From Ewingella sp963519305 (lineage in GTDB: Bacteria > Pseudomonadota > Gammaproteobacteria > Enterobacterales > Enterobacteriaceae), in contig CAUQMS010000005.1 of assembly GCA_963519305.1 (NCBI GenBank), positions 186,001 to 250,000 on the forward strand: a stretch of DNA of 64,000 nucleotides, written 5' to 3'. Shown here piece by piece: positions 16,405 to 25,727 of the stretch. The first letter of the stretch is position 1; the number at the start of each line of letters is the position of its first letter. The position numbers and the translations under genes were made by a program. Under the pieces are notes generated by a model. It saw only the letters and a program-made list of their open reading frames with translations. It had not been told where the DNA came from and searched no databases.

Positions 16405-17571
16405 TTACTGCGCGTCAGGCATCAGTTGATCGGGATTCACTTCCTGTGCGTTAACGACGACGCCCGCTTTAGCGACCTGTAATCCGCTGACAATCACCTT
16501 GTCACCTTCTTTCAACCCCGAGGTTATCAACCACTTATCACCCACAGCTTTTGCCGCCGTCACATTGCGAACTTCAACTTTATGTTCGGTATTGACCAGC
16601 ATCACCGTGGCATCACCACGCGGATTGCGTGTCACCCCTTGCTGGGGAACAAGCATCGCGGCATTTTGTACGCCTTCATCAATGCGTGCCCGCACGAACA
16701 TTCCCGGTAACAGATCATGATGAGGATTGGGGAACAGGGCGCGTAACGTTATGGAGCCGGTGCTTTCATCAACGGTAATGTCAGAGAATTCGAGATGGCC
16801 CTGCAGCGGATACATCTGCCCATTTTCTAAAATGAGATTCACGTCAGTCGTGTGTTGATTTTTTTGCAGGCTACCCTGAGAGATAGCCTGTTTCAGGTTC
16901 AGAAAATCGTTACTCGATTGCGTAACATCCACATAAATAGGGTCAATTTGCTGAACTGTCGCGAGATCAGAAGCCTGCTCTGTTGTCACCAGCGCACCTT
17001 CTGTTACTGATGATTTGCCAATACGGCCGCCGATAGCTGAGCTGACTTTGGTATACGCCAGATTAATCCGCGCCGTTTCAACCGCGGCATTTGCCGCTGT
17101 CACTGTGGCGTCAGCCTGCCGGGCGTTAGCGACGGCGGTATCGTAATCTTGTTGGCTGACATAGTTCGTGGCTACCAGAGGCTTATAGCGCCGGACGGTA
17201 AGGTGGGCAATAACGGCGGCGGCTTTAGCTTTTGCCTGGTCGCCTAATGCACTGTCATAGCTGGCCTGATAAGTGGCGGGGTCAATCTGATACAACGATT
17301 GACCCGCCAGCACGTCACTCCCCTCAATGAAGTTACGCTTCAAAATGATGCCGCTGACCTGAGGTCTCACTTCCGATATGCGAAATGCTGAGGTGCGCCC
17401 AGGCAAATCAGTGGTCACCGAGAGAGGAGCTGTTTTTACTGTGATCACACTCACTTGTGGTGTGGGTTTGCCGGGCTTCTGGTTGCTGTTTCCATCACAT
17501 CCGGTCATTGTCAGACTCAGGGACAAGGCGATCATTGATGGAATGAAAGCCAGAGCTAAATGTTTCTTCAT
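16405..17571 (-). CDS. RND periplasmic adaptor (membrane fusion) lipoprotein, AcrA-like
   Basis: 388 residues. The N-terminal signal ends in the lipobox TGC (Cys about 25). The family layout follows: a lipoyl half-motif (SGIILKRNFIEGSDVLAGQ), an alpha-helical hairpin (about 95-165), the second lipoyl half, and a beta-barrel with VRPQVSG and LLPGMFVRARI. It bridges the inner-membrane permease and an outer-membrane channel. It is cotranscribed with copy A; copy B lies 323 bp upstream. No outer-membrane gene is adjacent, so TolC or the NodT-type protein encoded at 51764 would be needed. Confidence 0.92.
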   Translation of the reverse strand: MKKHLALAFIPSMIALSLSLTMTGCDGNSNQKPGKPTPQVSVITVKTAPLSVTTDLPGRTSAFRISEVRPQVSGIILKRNFIEGSDVLAGQSLYQIDPATYQASYDSALGDQAKAKAAAVIAHLTVRRYKPLVATNYVSQQDYDTAVANARQADATVTAANAAVETARINLAYTKVSSAIGGRIGKSSVTEGALVTTEQASDLATVQQIDPIYVDVTQSSNDFLNLKQAISQGSLQKNQHTTDVNLILENGQMYPLQGHLEFSDITVDESTGSITLRALFPNPHHDLLPGMFVRARIDEGVQNAAMLVPQQGVTRNPRGDATVMLVNTEHKVEVRNVTAAKAVGDKWLITSGLKEGDKVIVSGLQVAKAGVVVNAQEVNPDQLMPDAQ

Positions 17572-17894
17572 TATTATTCCTTAACAACCCACATCTGACC
17601 AAACCAGCAGAGAGGTCCAGTAAAAATAGTTTTCCATTCTTTCCGGGGAAAATGGCAATAGCTATCCTGCAGAATTAATCTGCAGGAAAATAAAGCTGCG
17701 CCGGAAAGAGTGTTGAAATGTGATTATCACGTCGACACGTCGTGCATTAATTACCATGTTTTCTTTATATCTGGAACGCCCATTAAAAGACCAAAGTAAT
17801 GCTTCCAATAAAGGCGGTTCAATATATTGAAATATTGATATTGAGAATAATAATTATCCCGGCATTTTATTATCCAAATCTCATTGCAAATTTA
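17572..17894 (-). promoter_or_regulatory. Gap between permease B and adaptor gene; likely internal promoter region
   Basis: No gene is seen in these 323 bases. They are AT-rich and hold a perfect hairpin, CCTGCAGA-ATTAA-TCTGCAGG (17666-17686), without a U-run. Because the space is long for an operon, the adaptor-permease A pair may have its own promoter here; I could not fix its boxes. Confidence 0.35.
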
Positions 17895-20800
17895 TTAGCC
17901 TGATTCTTTCTTCCGCCGCGGTTTACGTACCGCGACAAAAAAGACAGGGACTAAAAAGATAGCCAGCAAAGTGGCGGAAACCATTCCTCCCATGACCCCG
18001 GTTCCGACGGCGTTTTGCGCACCGGAGCCCGCACCGGTACTGATAACCAGAGGCAGCACGCCTAAAATAAAGGCTAATGACGTCATCAGAATAGGCCGCA
18101 AGCGCATACGAACGGCTTCGAGTGTGGCATCAATCAAATCCCTGCCTTCTTTATCCATCAGATCTTTGGCGAACTCGACAATCAGAATGGCGTTTTTGGC
18201 CGACAGGCCAATGGTCGTTAACAAACCTACCTGAAAATAAACATCGTTATTGAGTCCTCTCATTGTCGCTGCCAGCAACGCGCCGACCACCCCGAGGGGA
18301 ACGACCAGCATGACGGAGAAAGGAATAGACCAGCTCTCATAGAGCGCAGCCAAAGATAAAAAGACGACCAGCAGCGAGATGGCGTACAGGGCAGGGGCCT
18401 GATTACCGGATAACCGTTCCTGATAAGACATGCCGGTCCAGTCATAGCCAATACCTGCGGGAAGTTTTGACGCGAAACTTTCCAGCATGTTCATCGCTTC
18501 GCCGGTACTTCTTCCCGGTGTCGCTTCCCCCAGGATCTCCATGGAAGGCAGGCCGTTATAGCGTTCCAGACGGGGTGAGCCGTAAATCCAATGCGCGCTG
18601 GAAAATGCCGAGAAAGGCACCATTTGCCCCTGCTCTCCGCGGATATACCACGAGTTGATGTCATCGGGTAACATGCGGTAAGGCGTATCCGCCTGCACGT
18701 AGACTTTTTTCACCCGCCCGTGGTCGAGAAAATCATTCACATAGGTGCTGCCAAGCGCAGTCGCGATGGTCTGGTTGATATCCGACACGTCCACACCCAG
18801 CGCCAGCGCCTTTTCCTGATCGATATCCAGTTTAAATTGTGGCATATCTTCCAGCCCGTTAGGACGAACCCGCACCAGAACATCAGGATGTTTGGCCACC
18901 ATACCCAGCAGCTGATTTCTCGCCTGCGTTAATTTCACGTGTCCTAAATTGGCCTGATCAATCAATTCGAAATCGAACCCGGTTGCCGTGCCGAGTTCAG
19001 TAATTGCGGGCAGGTTGAAGGCAAAGACCCGCGCGTCCCTGATGCGTGAAAATGCCTGAGTGGCGCGGCTCACAATCGCGGTGACTTCATTTTTCTTTCC
19101 TGGGCGCTGATCCCAGGGTTTCAGCCGTACAAAGGCTAAACCGTTGTTTTGGCCCTTACCGCTGAAGCTAAAGCCGTTGACGGTAAAGACCGATTCCACA
19201 TTGGCGCTTTCGTGGGTGAGATAATAATGGGTGATCGCATCCATGACTTTCTCTGTTCTGGCCTGCGTTGCCCCCGCAGGCAGCGTAACCATGGTCAGGA
19301 ACACCCCCTGATCTTCTTCGGGAAGGAATGACGTGGGAAGGCGAACAAAGAGTATGCACATACCGACGACAATCACGCCGTAGATGAGTAAATATCGGCC
19401 GGTGTGGTTGATAATTCCGGCAACGCTGGCCGTGTAGTGCTGGGTGCTTTGGTTGAATTTTTTGTTAAACCAGCCAAAGAATCCCTTTGTGGTTCCGTGA
19501 TCGCCTTTGGGAATGGCTTTGAGCAGAGTTGCGCAGAGCGCCGGAGTCAGGATCAACGCGACGAGTACGGATAACGCCATCGCGGAAACAATCGTAATGG
19601 AGAATTGCCGGTAGATAACGCCGGTTGAGCCGCCAAAAAACGCCATCGGGATGAATACTGCAGACAGCACCATGGCGATGCCGACCAGCGCGCCTTGTAT
19701 TTGCTCCATCGATTTTTTGGTGGCTTCTTTCGGTGATAACCCGTCTTCAGACATCACGCGTTCGACGTTTTCTACGACAACAATGGCGTCATCGACCAGT
19801 AGTCCGATGGCCAGCACCATCCCAAACATCGTCAGGGTATTTATCGAGTAACCGAAGGCAGAAAGGACGGCAAACGTCCCCAATAGCACAACCGGCACCG
19901 CGATCGTTGGGATAAGCGTGGCGCGAAAATTTTGCAAAAACAGATACATCACCATGAAGACTAAAATAATGGCTTCAAACAGCGTTTGTACCACCTGCTG
20001 AATGGAAATTTTTATGAAAGGCGTCGTATCGTAGGTATAAACAATCGCCAACCCTTTTGGGAAATAGGGTTTGAGTTTCTCCATTTCGGTTTGCACGGCT
20101 TTGGCTGTATCCAGTGCGTTCGCGCCGGTTGCCAGCTTGATCCCTAACCCTGCGGCGGGCTTGCCATTATAGCGGGCAATGATGTTGTAGTTCTCTCCAC
20201 CCAGTTCGATTCTTGCTACGTCCTTAAGCAGAACCCGGGCTCCGTCGGGCATGACTTTAAGCTGAATTCGGGAGAACTCTGCCGGATCTTTGAGCCGGGT
20301 CTGAGCGATGATCGACACGTTCAGCTGTTGATTTGGAATAGCCGGCACGCCACCAAGTTGTCCTGCGGCGATTTGATTGTTCTGGATTTTCAACTGGTTC
20401 ACGACATCCAGTGTCGTCAGTTGGTATTTATTCAGCTGGTTGGGATCGAGCCAGATACGCATGGAATACTGCGCACCAAATAGCTGCGTATCGCCCACGC
20501 CTTCGGTACGGCTGATCGGATCTTTGATATTTGAGGAAATGTAATCTGCAATATCATCCTGCGACATACTGTTATCGGTAGAGATAAAACCCGCCACCAT
20601 CAGGAAGCTGCTGCTGGATTTTTTGACACTAATACCTTGCTGTTGCACTTCCTGAGGCAACAGTGGCATGGCAAGTTGTAATTTATTCTGCACCTGTACC
20701 TGAGCGATATCCGGATCGGTGCCTGAATCAAACGTCAGTGTCACAGTCACACTGCCTGAAGAGTCGCTAGTTGATGACATATACATCAGGCTGTCGAGGC

Positions 20801-21011
20801 CGTTCATATTTTGTTCTATAACCTGTGTCACAGTATCTTGTACTGTTTGCGCATCGGCCCCCGGGTAACTGGCCGAAATGGCGATGGCCGGGGGAGCAAT
20901 GGTTGGATATTGCGCCACCGGGAGCTTGAGAATGGCCAATCCTCCTGCAAGCATCAAAATAATAGCAAGCACCCAGGCAAAAATTGGACGCTCAATAAAA
21001 AACTTAACCAT
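17895..21011 (-). CDS. RND efflux permease, AcrB-like (copy B)
   Basis: 1038 residues, the same length as copy A and collinear with it. The first 42 residues are identical, as are the DDAIVVVENVERVM and LSAKNAILIVEFAKDLMD segments. It is an HAE1-family drug:proton antiporter with intact proton-relay residues. It stands alone before the adaptor gene and is divergent from the TetR regulator. The C-terminal tail (KPRRKKESG) is the part least like copy A. It may share the adaptor with copy A, giving two substrate ranges or a mixed trimer. Confidence 0.93.
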   Translation of the reverse strand: MVKFFIERPIFAWVLAIILMLAGGLAILKLPVAQYPTIAPPAIAISASYPGADAQTVQDTVTQVIEQNMNGLDSLMYMSSTSDSSGSVTVTLTFDSGTDPDIAQVQVQNKLQLAMPLLPQEVQQQGISVKKSSSSFLMVAGFISTDNSMSQDDIADYISSNIKDPISRTEGVGDTQLFGAQYSMRIWLDPNQLNKYQLTTLDVVNQLKIQNNQIAAGQLGGVPAIPNQQLNVSIIAQTRLKDPAEFSRIQLKVMPDGARVLLKDVARIELGGENYNIIARYNGKPAAGLGIKLATGANALDTAKAVQTEMEKLKPYFPKGLAIVYTYDTTPFIKISIQQVVQTLFEAIILVFMVMYLFLQNFRATLIPTIAVPVVLLGTFAVLSAFGYSINTLTMFGMVLAIGLLVDDAIVVVENVERVMSEDGLSPKEATKKSMEQIQGALVGIAMVLSAVFIPMAFFGGSTGVIYRQFSITIVSAMALSVLVALILTPALCATLLKAIPKGDHGTTKGFFGWFNKKFNQSTQHYTASVAGIINHTGRYLLIYGVIVVGMCILFVRLPTSFLPEEDQGVFLTMVTLPAGATQARTEKVMDAITHYYLTHESANVESVFTVNGFSFSGKGQNNGLAFVRLKPWDQRPGKKNEVTAIVSRATQAFSRIRDARVFAFNLPAITELGTATGFDFELIDQANLGHVKLTQARNQLLGMVAKHPDVLVRVRPNGLEDMPQFKLDIDQEKALALGVDVSDINQTIATALGSTYVNDFLDHGRVKKVYVQADTPYRMLPDDINSWYIRGEQGQMVPFSAFSSAHWIYGSPRLERYNGLPSMEILGEATPGRSTGEAMNMLESFASKLPAGIGYDWTGMSYQERLSGNQAPALYAISLLVVFLSLAALYESWSIPFSVMLVVPLGVVGALLAATMRGLNNDVYFQVGLLTTIGLSAKNAILIVEFAKDLMDKEGRDLIDATLEAVRMRLRPILMTSLAFILGVLPLVISTGAGSGAQNAVGTGVMGGMVSATLLAIFLVPVFFVAVRKPRRKKESG

Positions 21012-21119
21012 CTTTACGCACTACCTTATATTTTAGGGTAATTCTGCGGTCACCTTCTGCATGATAGAGAGACCATTACCAGTTGCAGTGAGTAAATCAC
21101 AACTATACAGCGTGAAAAA

Positions 21120-21190
21120 GATACGATAAGGGTGTTAAAAAAGACTTTTTAGCTAACTCTTTGTAAGAGTGCGGATAATTTTAATTGTGT
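21120..21190. promoter_or_regulatory. Candidate TetR operator region between RND copy B and its regulator
   Basis: In the 266-bp divergent space lie TAAAAA-AGAC-TTTTTA (about 21136-21151) and ACTCTT-TGT-AAGAGT (21156-21170), both perfect inverted repeats. Placement fits a local repressor site. Assignment is inference. Confidence 0.4.
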
Positions 21191-21277
21191 AAGAAAAACA
21201 GGGTTAGCACCGCATAAAGGCGTTTAAATCATTCTTTGATTATTATATTAATGCGTGAATTACTTTAAAAAATAGAC

Positions 21278-21946
21278 GTGTCATTTATGTCAAGAAATAC
21301 AAAATCAGAAGCATTTAAAACGAGAATGCATCTGTTAGATGTTGCAATAAATGAATTTTCATTACGGGGTTATACTGCTACCACGCTGATGGATATTGCC
21401 GGAATGGCAGGTGTCACCCGAGGTGCAATATATTGGCATTTTGACAGCAAAACTGAGTTGTTCAATGAAATATGGCTGCGTGAACAGCCGATTTTCCAGC
21501 AGATAAACCAGAATGGCATGGGTACTCTGGTTGATAACCCACTTTATGCATTAAAAAATCTGCTGATTAATGGCCTGAAATTAATTGCGGCCGATCCAAA
21601 ACAGCGAAACCTGATGAATATCATTTTTCACAAATGTGAGTTCAGTTGTTCGATGTTAAGTAGTCAGGATATCCGGCAAAGGATCTACATTAATCCGCCA
21701 CGGTTAGCCTATTTACTCGAGAAGTGCAAAAGTAAAAATCAGCTACCTGCTGCTCTTAACGTCGAAAAAAGTGTCAATGTTATTCGTGCATACTTTTCAG
21801 GAATTATAGGGAACTGGCTGGTCTATCCGGGTGTCTTTAATTTGTACAGAGATGCCGGGCAGATCGTATCCCAGCTCATTTATATGCTGAATTATAACGA
21901 GAGTGAGAATGAGAGCGAGGAATCTATATCAGTATATGAAAGCTAG
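21278..21946 (+). CDS. TetR/AcrR family repressor of the RND locus
   Basis: 222 residues. The N-terminal helix-turn-helix is the AcrR kind: EFSLRGYTATTLMDIAGMAG followed by VTRGAIYWHFDSKTELFNEIW, with the strongly conserved YWHF. The C-terminal ligand domain is all-helical and less like AcrR. It is divergent from permease copy B, as acrR is from acrAB. The C-terminus is unusually acidic (ESENESEESISVYES). An upstream methionine (MSFMSRN) is used here; the second Met, three codons on, is possible. Confidence 0.9.
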   Translation: MSFMSRNTKSEAFKTRMHLLDVAINEFSLRGYTATTLMDIAGMAGVTRGAIYWHFDSKTELFNEIWLREQPIFQQINQNGMGTLVDNPLYALKNLLINGLKLIAADPKQRNLMNIIFHKCEFSCSMLSSQDIRQRIYINPPRLAYLLEKCKSKNQLPAALNVEKSVNVIRAYFSGIIGNWLVYPGVFNLYRDAGQIVSQLIYMLNYNESENESEESISVYES

Positions 21947-21956
21947 CGGGGGGGCG

Positions 21957-21989
21957 CTGAGCTCCCCGCTTAGAAAGCAGGGAGCTCAG
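21957..21989. terminator. Long hairpin between convergent tetR and spy-like genes
   Basis: CTGAGCTCCC (21957-21966) pairs with GGGAGCTCAG (21980-21989), and the stem extends inward through GCTT and AAGC. There is no clear T-run on either side, so its terminating power is uncertain. Confidence 0.5.
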
Positions 21990-21997
21990 TCAGAGTA

Positions 21998-22411
21998 TTA
22001 GTACATTGACTGCTGTTTCATCATAGTCTGCAACTGTTGCTTCTGTTCTTTGGTCAGAACCTGGCTGACTTTGAAAATGTATTCAGCACGGTCATAGCGT
22101 GCCTGTGCCTGAATATTACTGATATCCGCAAGCTGTTGTTTCGCAGCCTGTTCATCCCACTTTCCAGATTTAATCATATCCAGGATTAAATCTTTTTTAA
22201 CGTCATCCACTTTAATATTCTCAAGATTTTTCTGCGTGCTCTGCTGTAAAACTTGAATCTGTTGCTTCTGTGCATCAGTGAGGTGGAGCTTTTGTGCTAA
22301 ATATTCGCTTTGCGAAGAAGGGGACGGTGCCGTTGGAGATGTTGCTGCAAACGAGGCACCAGCGAACATCAGACAGGTCGTTGTAATAATAGTCTTAGCG
22401 AATTTGTTCAT
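21998..22411 (-). CDS. Periplasmic Spy/CpxP-like LTxxQ protein
   Basis: 137 residues with a signal peptide ending ASFA. Two LTxxQ-type motifs, LTDAQKQQIQ and LTKEQKQQLQ, frame an alpha-helical, glutamine-rich body, the layout of Spy, CpxP and ZraP. Those are periplasmic chaperones or envelope-stress sensors; which one this matches cannot be told. It converges with the tetR gene. A GAGAAAATC ribosome site precedes the ATG. Confidence 0.75.
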   Translation of the reverse strand: MNKFAKTIITTTCLMFAGASFAATSPTAPSPSSQSEYLAQKLHLTDAQKQQIQVLQQSTQKNLENIKVDDVKKDLILDMIKSGKWDEQAAKQQLADISNIQAQARYDRAEYIFKVSQVLTKEQKQQLQTMMKQQSMY

Positions 22412-22610
22412 GATTTTCTCTTTAGTATGGAGTCAGTTATTTACAATAAAAATTTTAGGTTAACGCCTCACTGTAGATACTGAATATAGTATTCATCGGG
22501 TGTGACTTTGACTGCTTTTATCACCCTTCAAATATCACAGGCAGGTGTTTGCAGTGGGATTTTAATAACTTCACTGTGGAAGTGGTAGTCCTTTAAAGGA
22601 TGGTTTTTTT

Positions 22611-22637
22611 ATAAAAAAGGAGCACATTGAGTGCTCC
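22611..22637 (-). terminator. Rho-independent terminator of the porin gene
   Basis: On the minus strand GGAGCAC-TCAAT-GTGCTCC is followed by six T, 30 bases after the porin stop. Confidence 0.85.
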
Positions 22638-22666
22638 GTGGTTGTCGTTCTTAATCAGACTAAATT

Positions 22667-23830
22667 TTAGAACTGATATACCATGCCCAGGGCTACGATG
22701 TTATCGGTAGAAATACCGTTGTCTTCGTAGAAGCTGTCATTGCCATCGAGCAGGTTGATTTTGTAATCTACGTAGGTAGACATATTTTTGTTGAAGTAGT
22801 AGGTCGTCCCCAGCGAGATATATTTAACCAGATCTTTGTCACCGCCAGCACCCACAGTGCCATGGTCGTTACTTTGAGTTGCATTCAGATCTTTACCCTT
22901 CGATTGCAGATAAGAAATTTCTGGACGCAGACCAAAATCAAACTGGTATTGGGCCGTTGCTTCAATATTTTGTGTTTTATTAGCGACGCCATCGCCATCA
23001 CCATAGGCGGTCATGTTGCGGGTTTCAGAGTACATGGTAGCCAGATAGACATTATTGGCATCATATTTCAGACCGGCAGTCCAGGCATCAGCCTTCTCAG
23101 CATTGTTGTTGGTGCCGTCGCCGCCAGTTGATTGCTGTTCGTTTGTACGATCAGAAGACGAGTAGGCCGCACCGGCGCTTACGCCCCAGCCAATATCATA
23201 GGTACTGGATAAGCCCCAGCCATCACCGTTTTGGCTACGTGCGTCACGGCCATTGTTCGTCCCTTCGAAACCGCTGCCTTCTTTATTATTGTCTCCGTCG
23301 TTTGCTCCCTGATACTGAGCTGCGACATTCAGGCCATTAACCAGGCCGAAAAACCCGGAGTTACGGTAAGTCGCCACACCATTAGCGCGGCCTGTCATAA
23401 AGTTGTCGGCGGTCGTGTAGCTATCACCACCAAATTCTGGCAATACGTCCGTCCAGGCTTCAACATCATACAAGACGCCATAGTTACGGCCATAATCGAC
23501 TGAACCATATTGGCCCATACTAAGACCGGCAAAGCCCAAACGGGTGAAGTTATTATCAGCACCACTGGATTCTGTATTGTTTGCCTGGACGTTATATTCC
23601 CATTGACCATAACCCGTCATCACATCGTTAATCTGTGTTTCGCCTTTGAAGCCAACACGCACATAAGTCTGATCGCCATCTTTATTGCTATCATCAGAGA
23701 AGTAATGAAGTGCATCGACTTTGCCGTAAAGGTCAAGTTTGTTGCCGTCTTTGTTATAGACTTCCGCAGCATGAGCAGTAACAGAGAGGAGTAATGCGGG
23801 AATCAGCAGCGATAGGGCTGTTTTTTTCAT
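22667..23830 (-). CDS. General outer-membrane porin, OmpC/OmpF family
   Basis: 387 residues. A signal peptide ends TAHA, and the mature protein starts AEVYNKDGNKLDLYGKVDALHYF. The 16-strand trimeric porin family shows in GFKGETQINDVMTGYGQWEYN (in pieces), the constriction loop PEFGGDSYTTADNFM, and the C-terminal strand ending in Phe (VALGMVYQF). It lets small hydrophilic solutes cross the outer membrane. Several surface loops are long and rich in Gly, Asn and Asp (about 165-200 and 235-250). Whether it is ompC, ompF or a species-specific copy cannot be told from this sequence. Confidence 0.92.
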   Translation of the reverse strand: MKKTALSLLIPALLLSVTAHAAEVYNKDGNKLDLYGKVDALHYFSDDSNKDGDQTYVRVGFKGETQINDVMTGYGQWEYNVQANNTESSGADNNFTRLGFAGLSMGQYGSVDYGRNYGVLYDVEAWTDVLPEFGGDSYTTADNFMTGRANGVATYRNSGFFGLVNGLNVAAQYQGANDGDNNKEGSGFEGTNNGRDARSQNGDGWGLSSTYDIGWGVSAGAAYSSSDRTNEQQSTGGDGTNNNAEKADAWTAGLKYDANNVYLATMYSETRNMTAYGDGDGVANKTQNIEATAQYQFDFGLRPEISYLQSKGKDLNATQSNDHGTVGAGGDKDLVKYISLGTTYYFNKNMSTYVDYKINLLDGNDSFYEDNGISTDNIVALGMVYQF

Positions 23831-24327
23831 GATTTATACCTTTACCGTAAGTTAAATGTAGGTTCATTTGGTGAGGTGGATTAGCTTTACGGCGATTATT
23901 ATTAAGGAATAAGTTCAGATAAAATATTTTTTTGTAGGGTGTTTTAGTGGACGTTTTTTGTGATTGGGAAAAGTGTTAATTTATTTTAATATGGGTGGAT
24001 TTCCCATCTGTATCTCCCTTCTTTTACCTCCTCATACTCGTGGTCAATCGCAGTTCTTGCCTTTTTAAAAATCATCAAAACGATCCGCGTAGTGATAACT
24101 GTAATCATTTTTATTCACGGGTGATTTATTTCCTGTCGTTTGATAATGATATTTTATGTAAGGAGTGATGCGATTCTGTTTCATTCTGTTTTTGTCAATG
24201 GCTTGAGATGGTCGGTCAATAGGATAAATAGTAGTTTCTTTTGTTTTCATGTGATTACATAAAAGTCTTTTATTGGGATTTTAAAAGTACAAAATATCAA
24301 TGATACTGATTTTGGTAAGAGAGTTTT
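23831..24327. other. AT-rich intergenic region upstream of the porin gene
   Basis: About 500 bases without a supported gene. The porin promoter must lie in the left part and the first IprA-like gene's promoter at the right end. A 61-codon minus-strand frame (24065-24250) lacks a ribosome site and I reject it. I found no clear OmpR boxes by eye. Confidence 0.5.
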
Positions 24328-24990
24328 ATGATTTATAGTAATGGGTTAGGTTGTTATGGCGAAAGTGATACCGATATGAAAATACAATCAATAGATAGTC
24401 TTTGGGTTAGTATGAGTAACGATTTACATATTCAACCATACGATAAGGATGCTGTTTTACCCTTTACTAATCAATCAGGGCAACCTGTATGTTATTGGCT
24501 CCATTGCGGATGCGCATCACTCATCAGAATGGATGACGGGGTAAGGACACTTCCAGTTACCAATAAAACATGCTTTGGAATATTTAGTGGGGCAATATTT
24601 CGTGAGCGTTATGCTCTGGTTGTTGATGTGGATTCTGTTATCTCCTGTCAATCTGTGAAGACGGCTATTGAATCAGTGTCAAGCAACAATATGTGGGACG
24701 CGCTTGTTGACTTACATATCAATAAAATTGATGAATACAGCCATTATTATGACGCATTGTCTAAACGTAGTACTTATCAGGAAATCTGTTTTCACATTAA
24801 CCTGATGATGGATTTACCTGACCATATCCGTAATCAGATAAAATTAACAGATTTTATCTGGGAGCGAACGTCCATGAGTCGAAGCAACATGATGCAAGTC
24901 ATAGGTCAATTGAAAAATAAAAAATACATTATAGTAGAAAAGGGTCTTCTACGCTCTGTTTTCTCTTTGCCTGAGAAAAAATTTTGGTGA
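24328..24990 (+). CDS. IprA-like winged-helix regulator, first of a tandem pair
   Basis: 220 residues. The N-terminal two thirds look like a cyclic-nucleotide-binding-like barrel. The C-terminus has the IprA/YaiV-type helix-turn-helix: IWERTSMSRSNMMQVIGQLKN followed by KKYIIVEKGLLRSVFSLPEK. E. coli IprA affects peroxide resistance; the role here is unknown. AGAGAG precedes ATG 24328; an internal ATG at 24376 has a weaker site. It is low in GC compared with the flanking backbone and followed 9 bases later by a paralogue, so the two are one operon. Confidence 0.72.
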   Translation: MIYSNGLGCYGESDTDMKIQSIDSLWVSMSNDLHIQPYDKDAVLPFTNQSGQPVCYWLHCGCASLIRMDDGVRTLPVTNKTCFGIFSGAIFRERYALVVDVDSVISCQSVKTAIESVSSNNMWDALVDLHINKIDEYSHYYDALSKRSTYQEICFHINLMMDLPDHIRNQIKLTDFIWERTSMSRSNMMQVIGQLKNKKYIIVEKGLLRSVFSLPEKKFW

Positions 24991-24999
24991 GATGACATT

Positions 25000-25662
25000 A
25001 TGACATATATATTTAGTGATGATGATTTTAGTGAGTTTATTACCCACCCGGACAAGCCCATTGTCTTGCTGGAAGCAATCTATAATAAGCTGGAACCGTG
25101 CGGTGAAGAATTCACGATAAATAAAGATGAAATGATTGAATTTTTTAATAGTGATGGTAAACCCTGTTTTACGTTCATAACGGGTGGGCGATTTTCTATC
25201 TATAGGAAACACGATGACTTATTGATGCACTCTTCGTCATCCCCTTCTTTATTTGGGGTTGTTGAATATTTTCAGCCAAGGAATGCACACTTTATTTTAG
25301 CTGATACCCAGTGTACGGGGATTAAAGTGAGTGCTGACCTGGCGAGTAAAATTTTTACTAAACATGAGCTATGGGATGTAGTTTGCAAGATTCAAACCTA
25401 TTTCATCCAGGTATTACAAACCCGTGACTTTCAGTTAGTTGGCGTAAATGCGTATTTGATCATAAAAAATAAGCTCTTTGAACTGTTACAAGAGCCAGAA
25501 GAAGTTCGTCTAAGGCAAAGTGTGCTTCTGTATATACAACTACGGTCCAAGCTATCGAAAAGTGTGGTGTCAAAGATTTTGGCTGCATTGAGAGAAGGAG
25601 ACTATATTTGTATGAACAGAGGGAAGTTAGTTTCGATTAAATATTTACCTAAAGACTACTGA
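25000..25662 (+). CDS. IprA-like winged-helix regulator, second of a tandem pair
   Basis: 220 residues. The C-terminus is close to E. coli IprA (YaiV): the pattern of RSKLSKSVVSKILAALREGD followed by YICMNRGKLVSIKYLP matches RTRVSRSVVAEVLAALRKGN followed by YIEMNKGKLISINRLP. The N-terminal half is a divergent CRP-like sensor without an evident cAMP motif. It shares length and layout with the preceding gene, though identity between them is low, so the duplication is old or the two arrived together. It could pair with or counter the first protein. Confidence 0.78.
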   Translation: MTYIFSDDDFSEFITHPDKPIVLLEAIYNKLEPCGEEFTINKDEMIEFFNSDGKPCFTFITGGRFSIYRKHDDLLMHSSSSPSLFGVVEYFQPRNAHFILADTQCTGIKVSADLASKIFTKHELWDVVCKIQTYFIQVLQTRDFQLVGVNAYLIIKNKLFELLQEPEEVRLRQSVLLYIQLRSKLSKSVVSKILAALREGDYICMNRGKLVSIKYLPKDY

Positions 25663-25727
25663 GTATGTTGCATTGAATTTTTAATCGCCGTTCTTGTACT
25701 GGCCAGAAATATTAATGAGTTTGATGG

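Noticed and set aside
24065..24250. 61-codon minus-strand frame upstream of the porin gene
   Set aside because: No ribosome site, low-complexity polar sequence in an AT-rich region.
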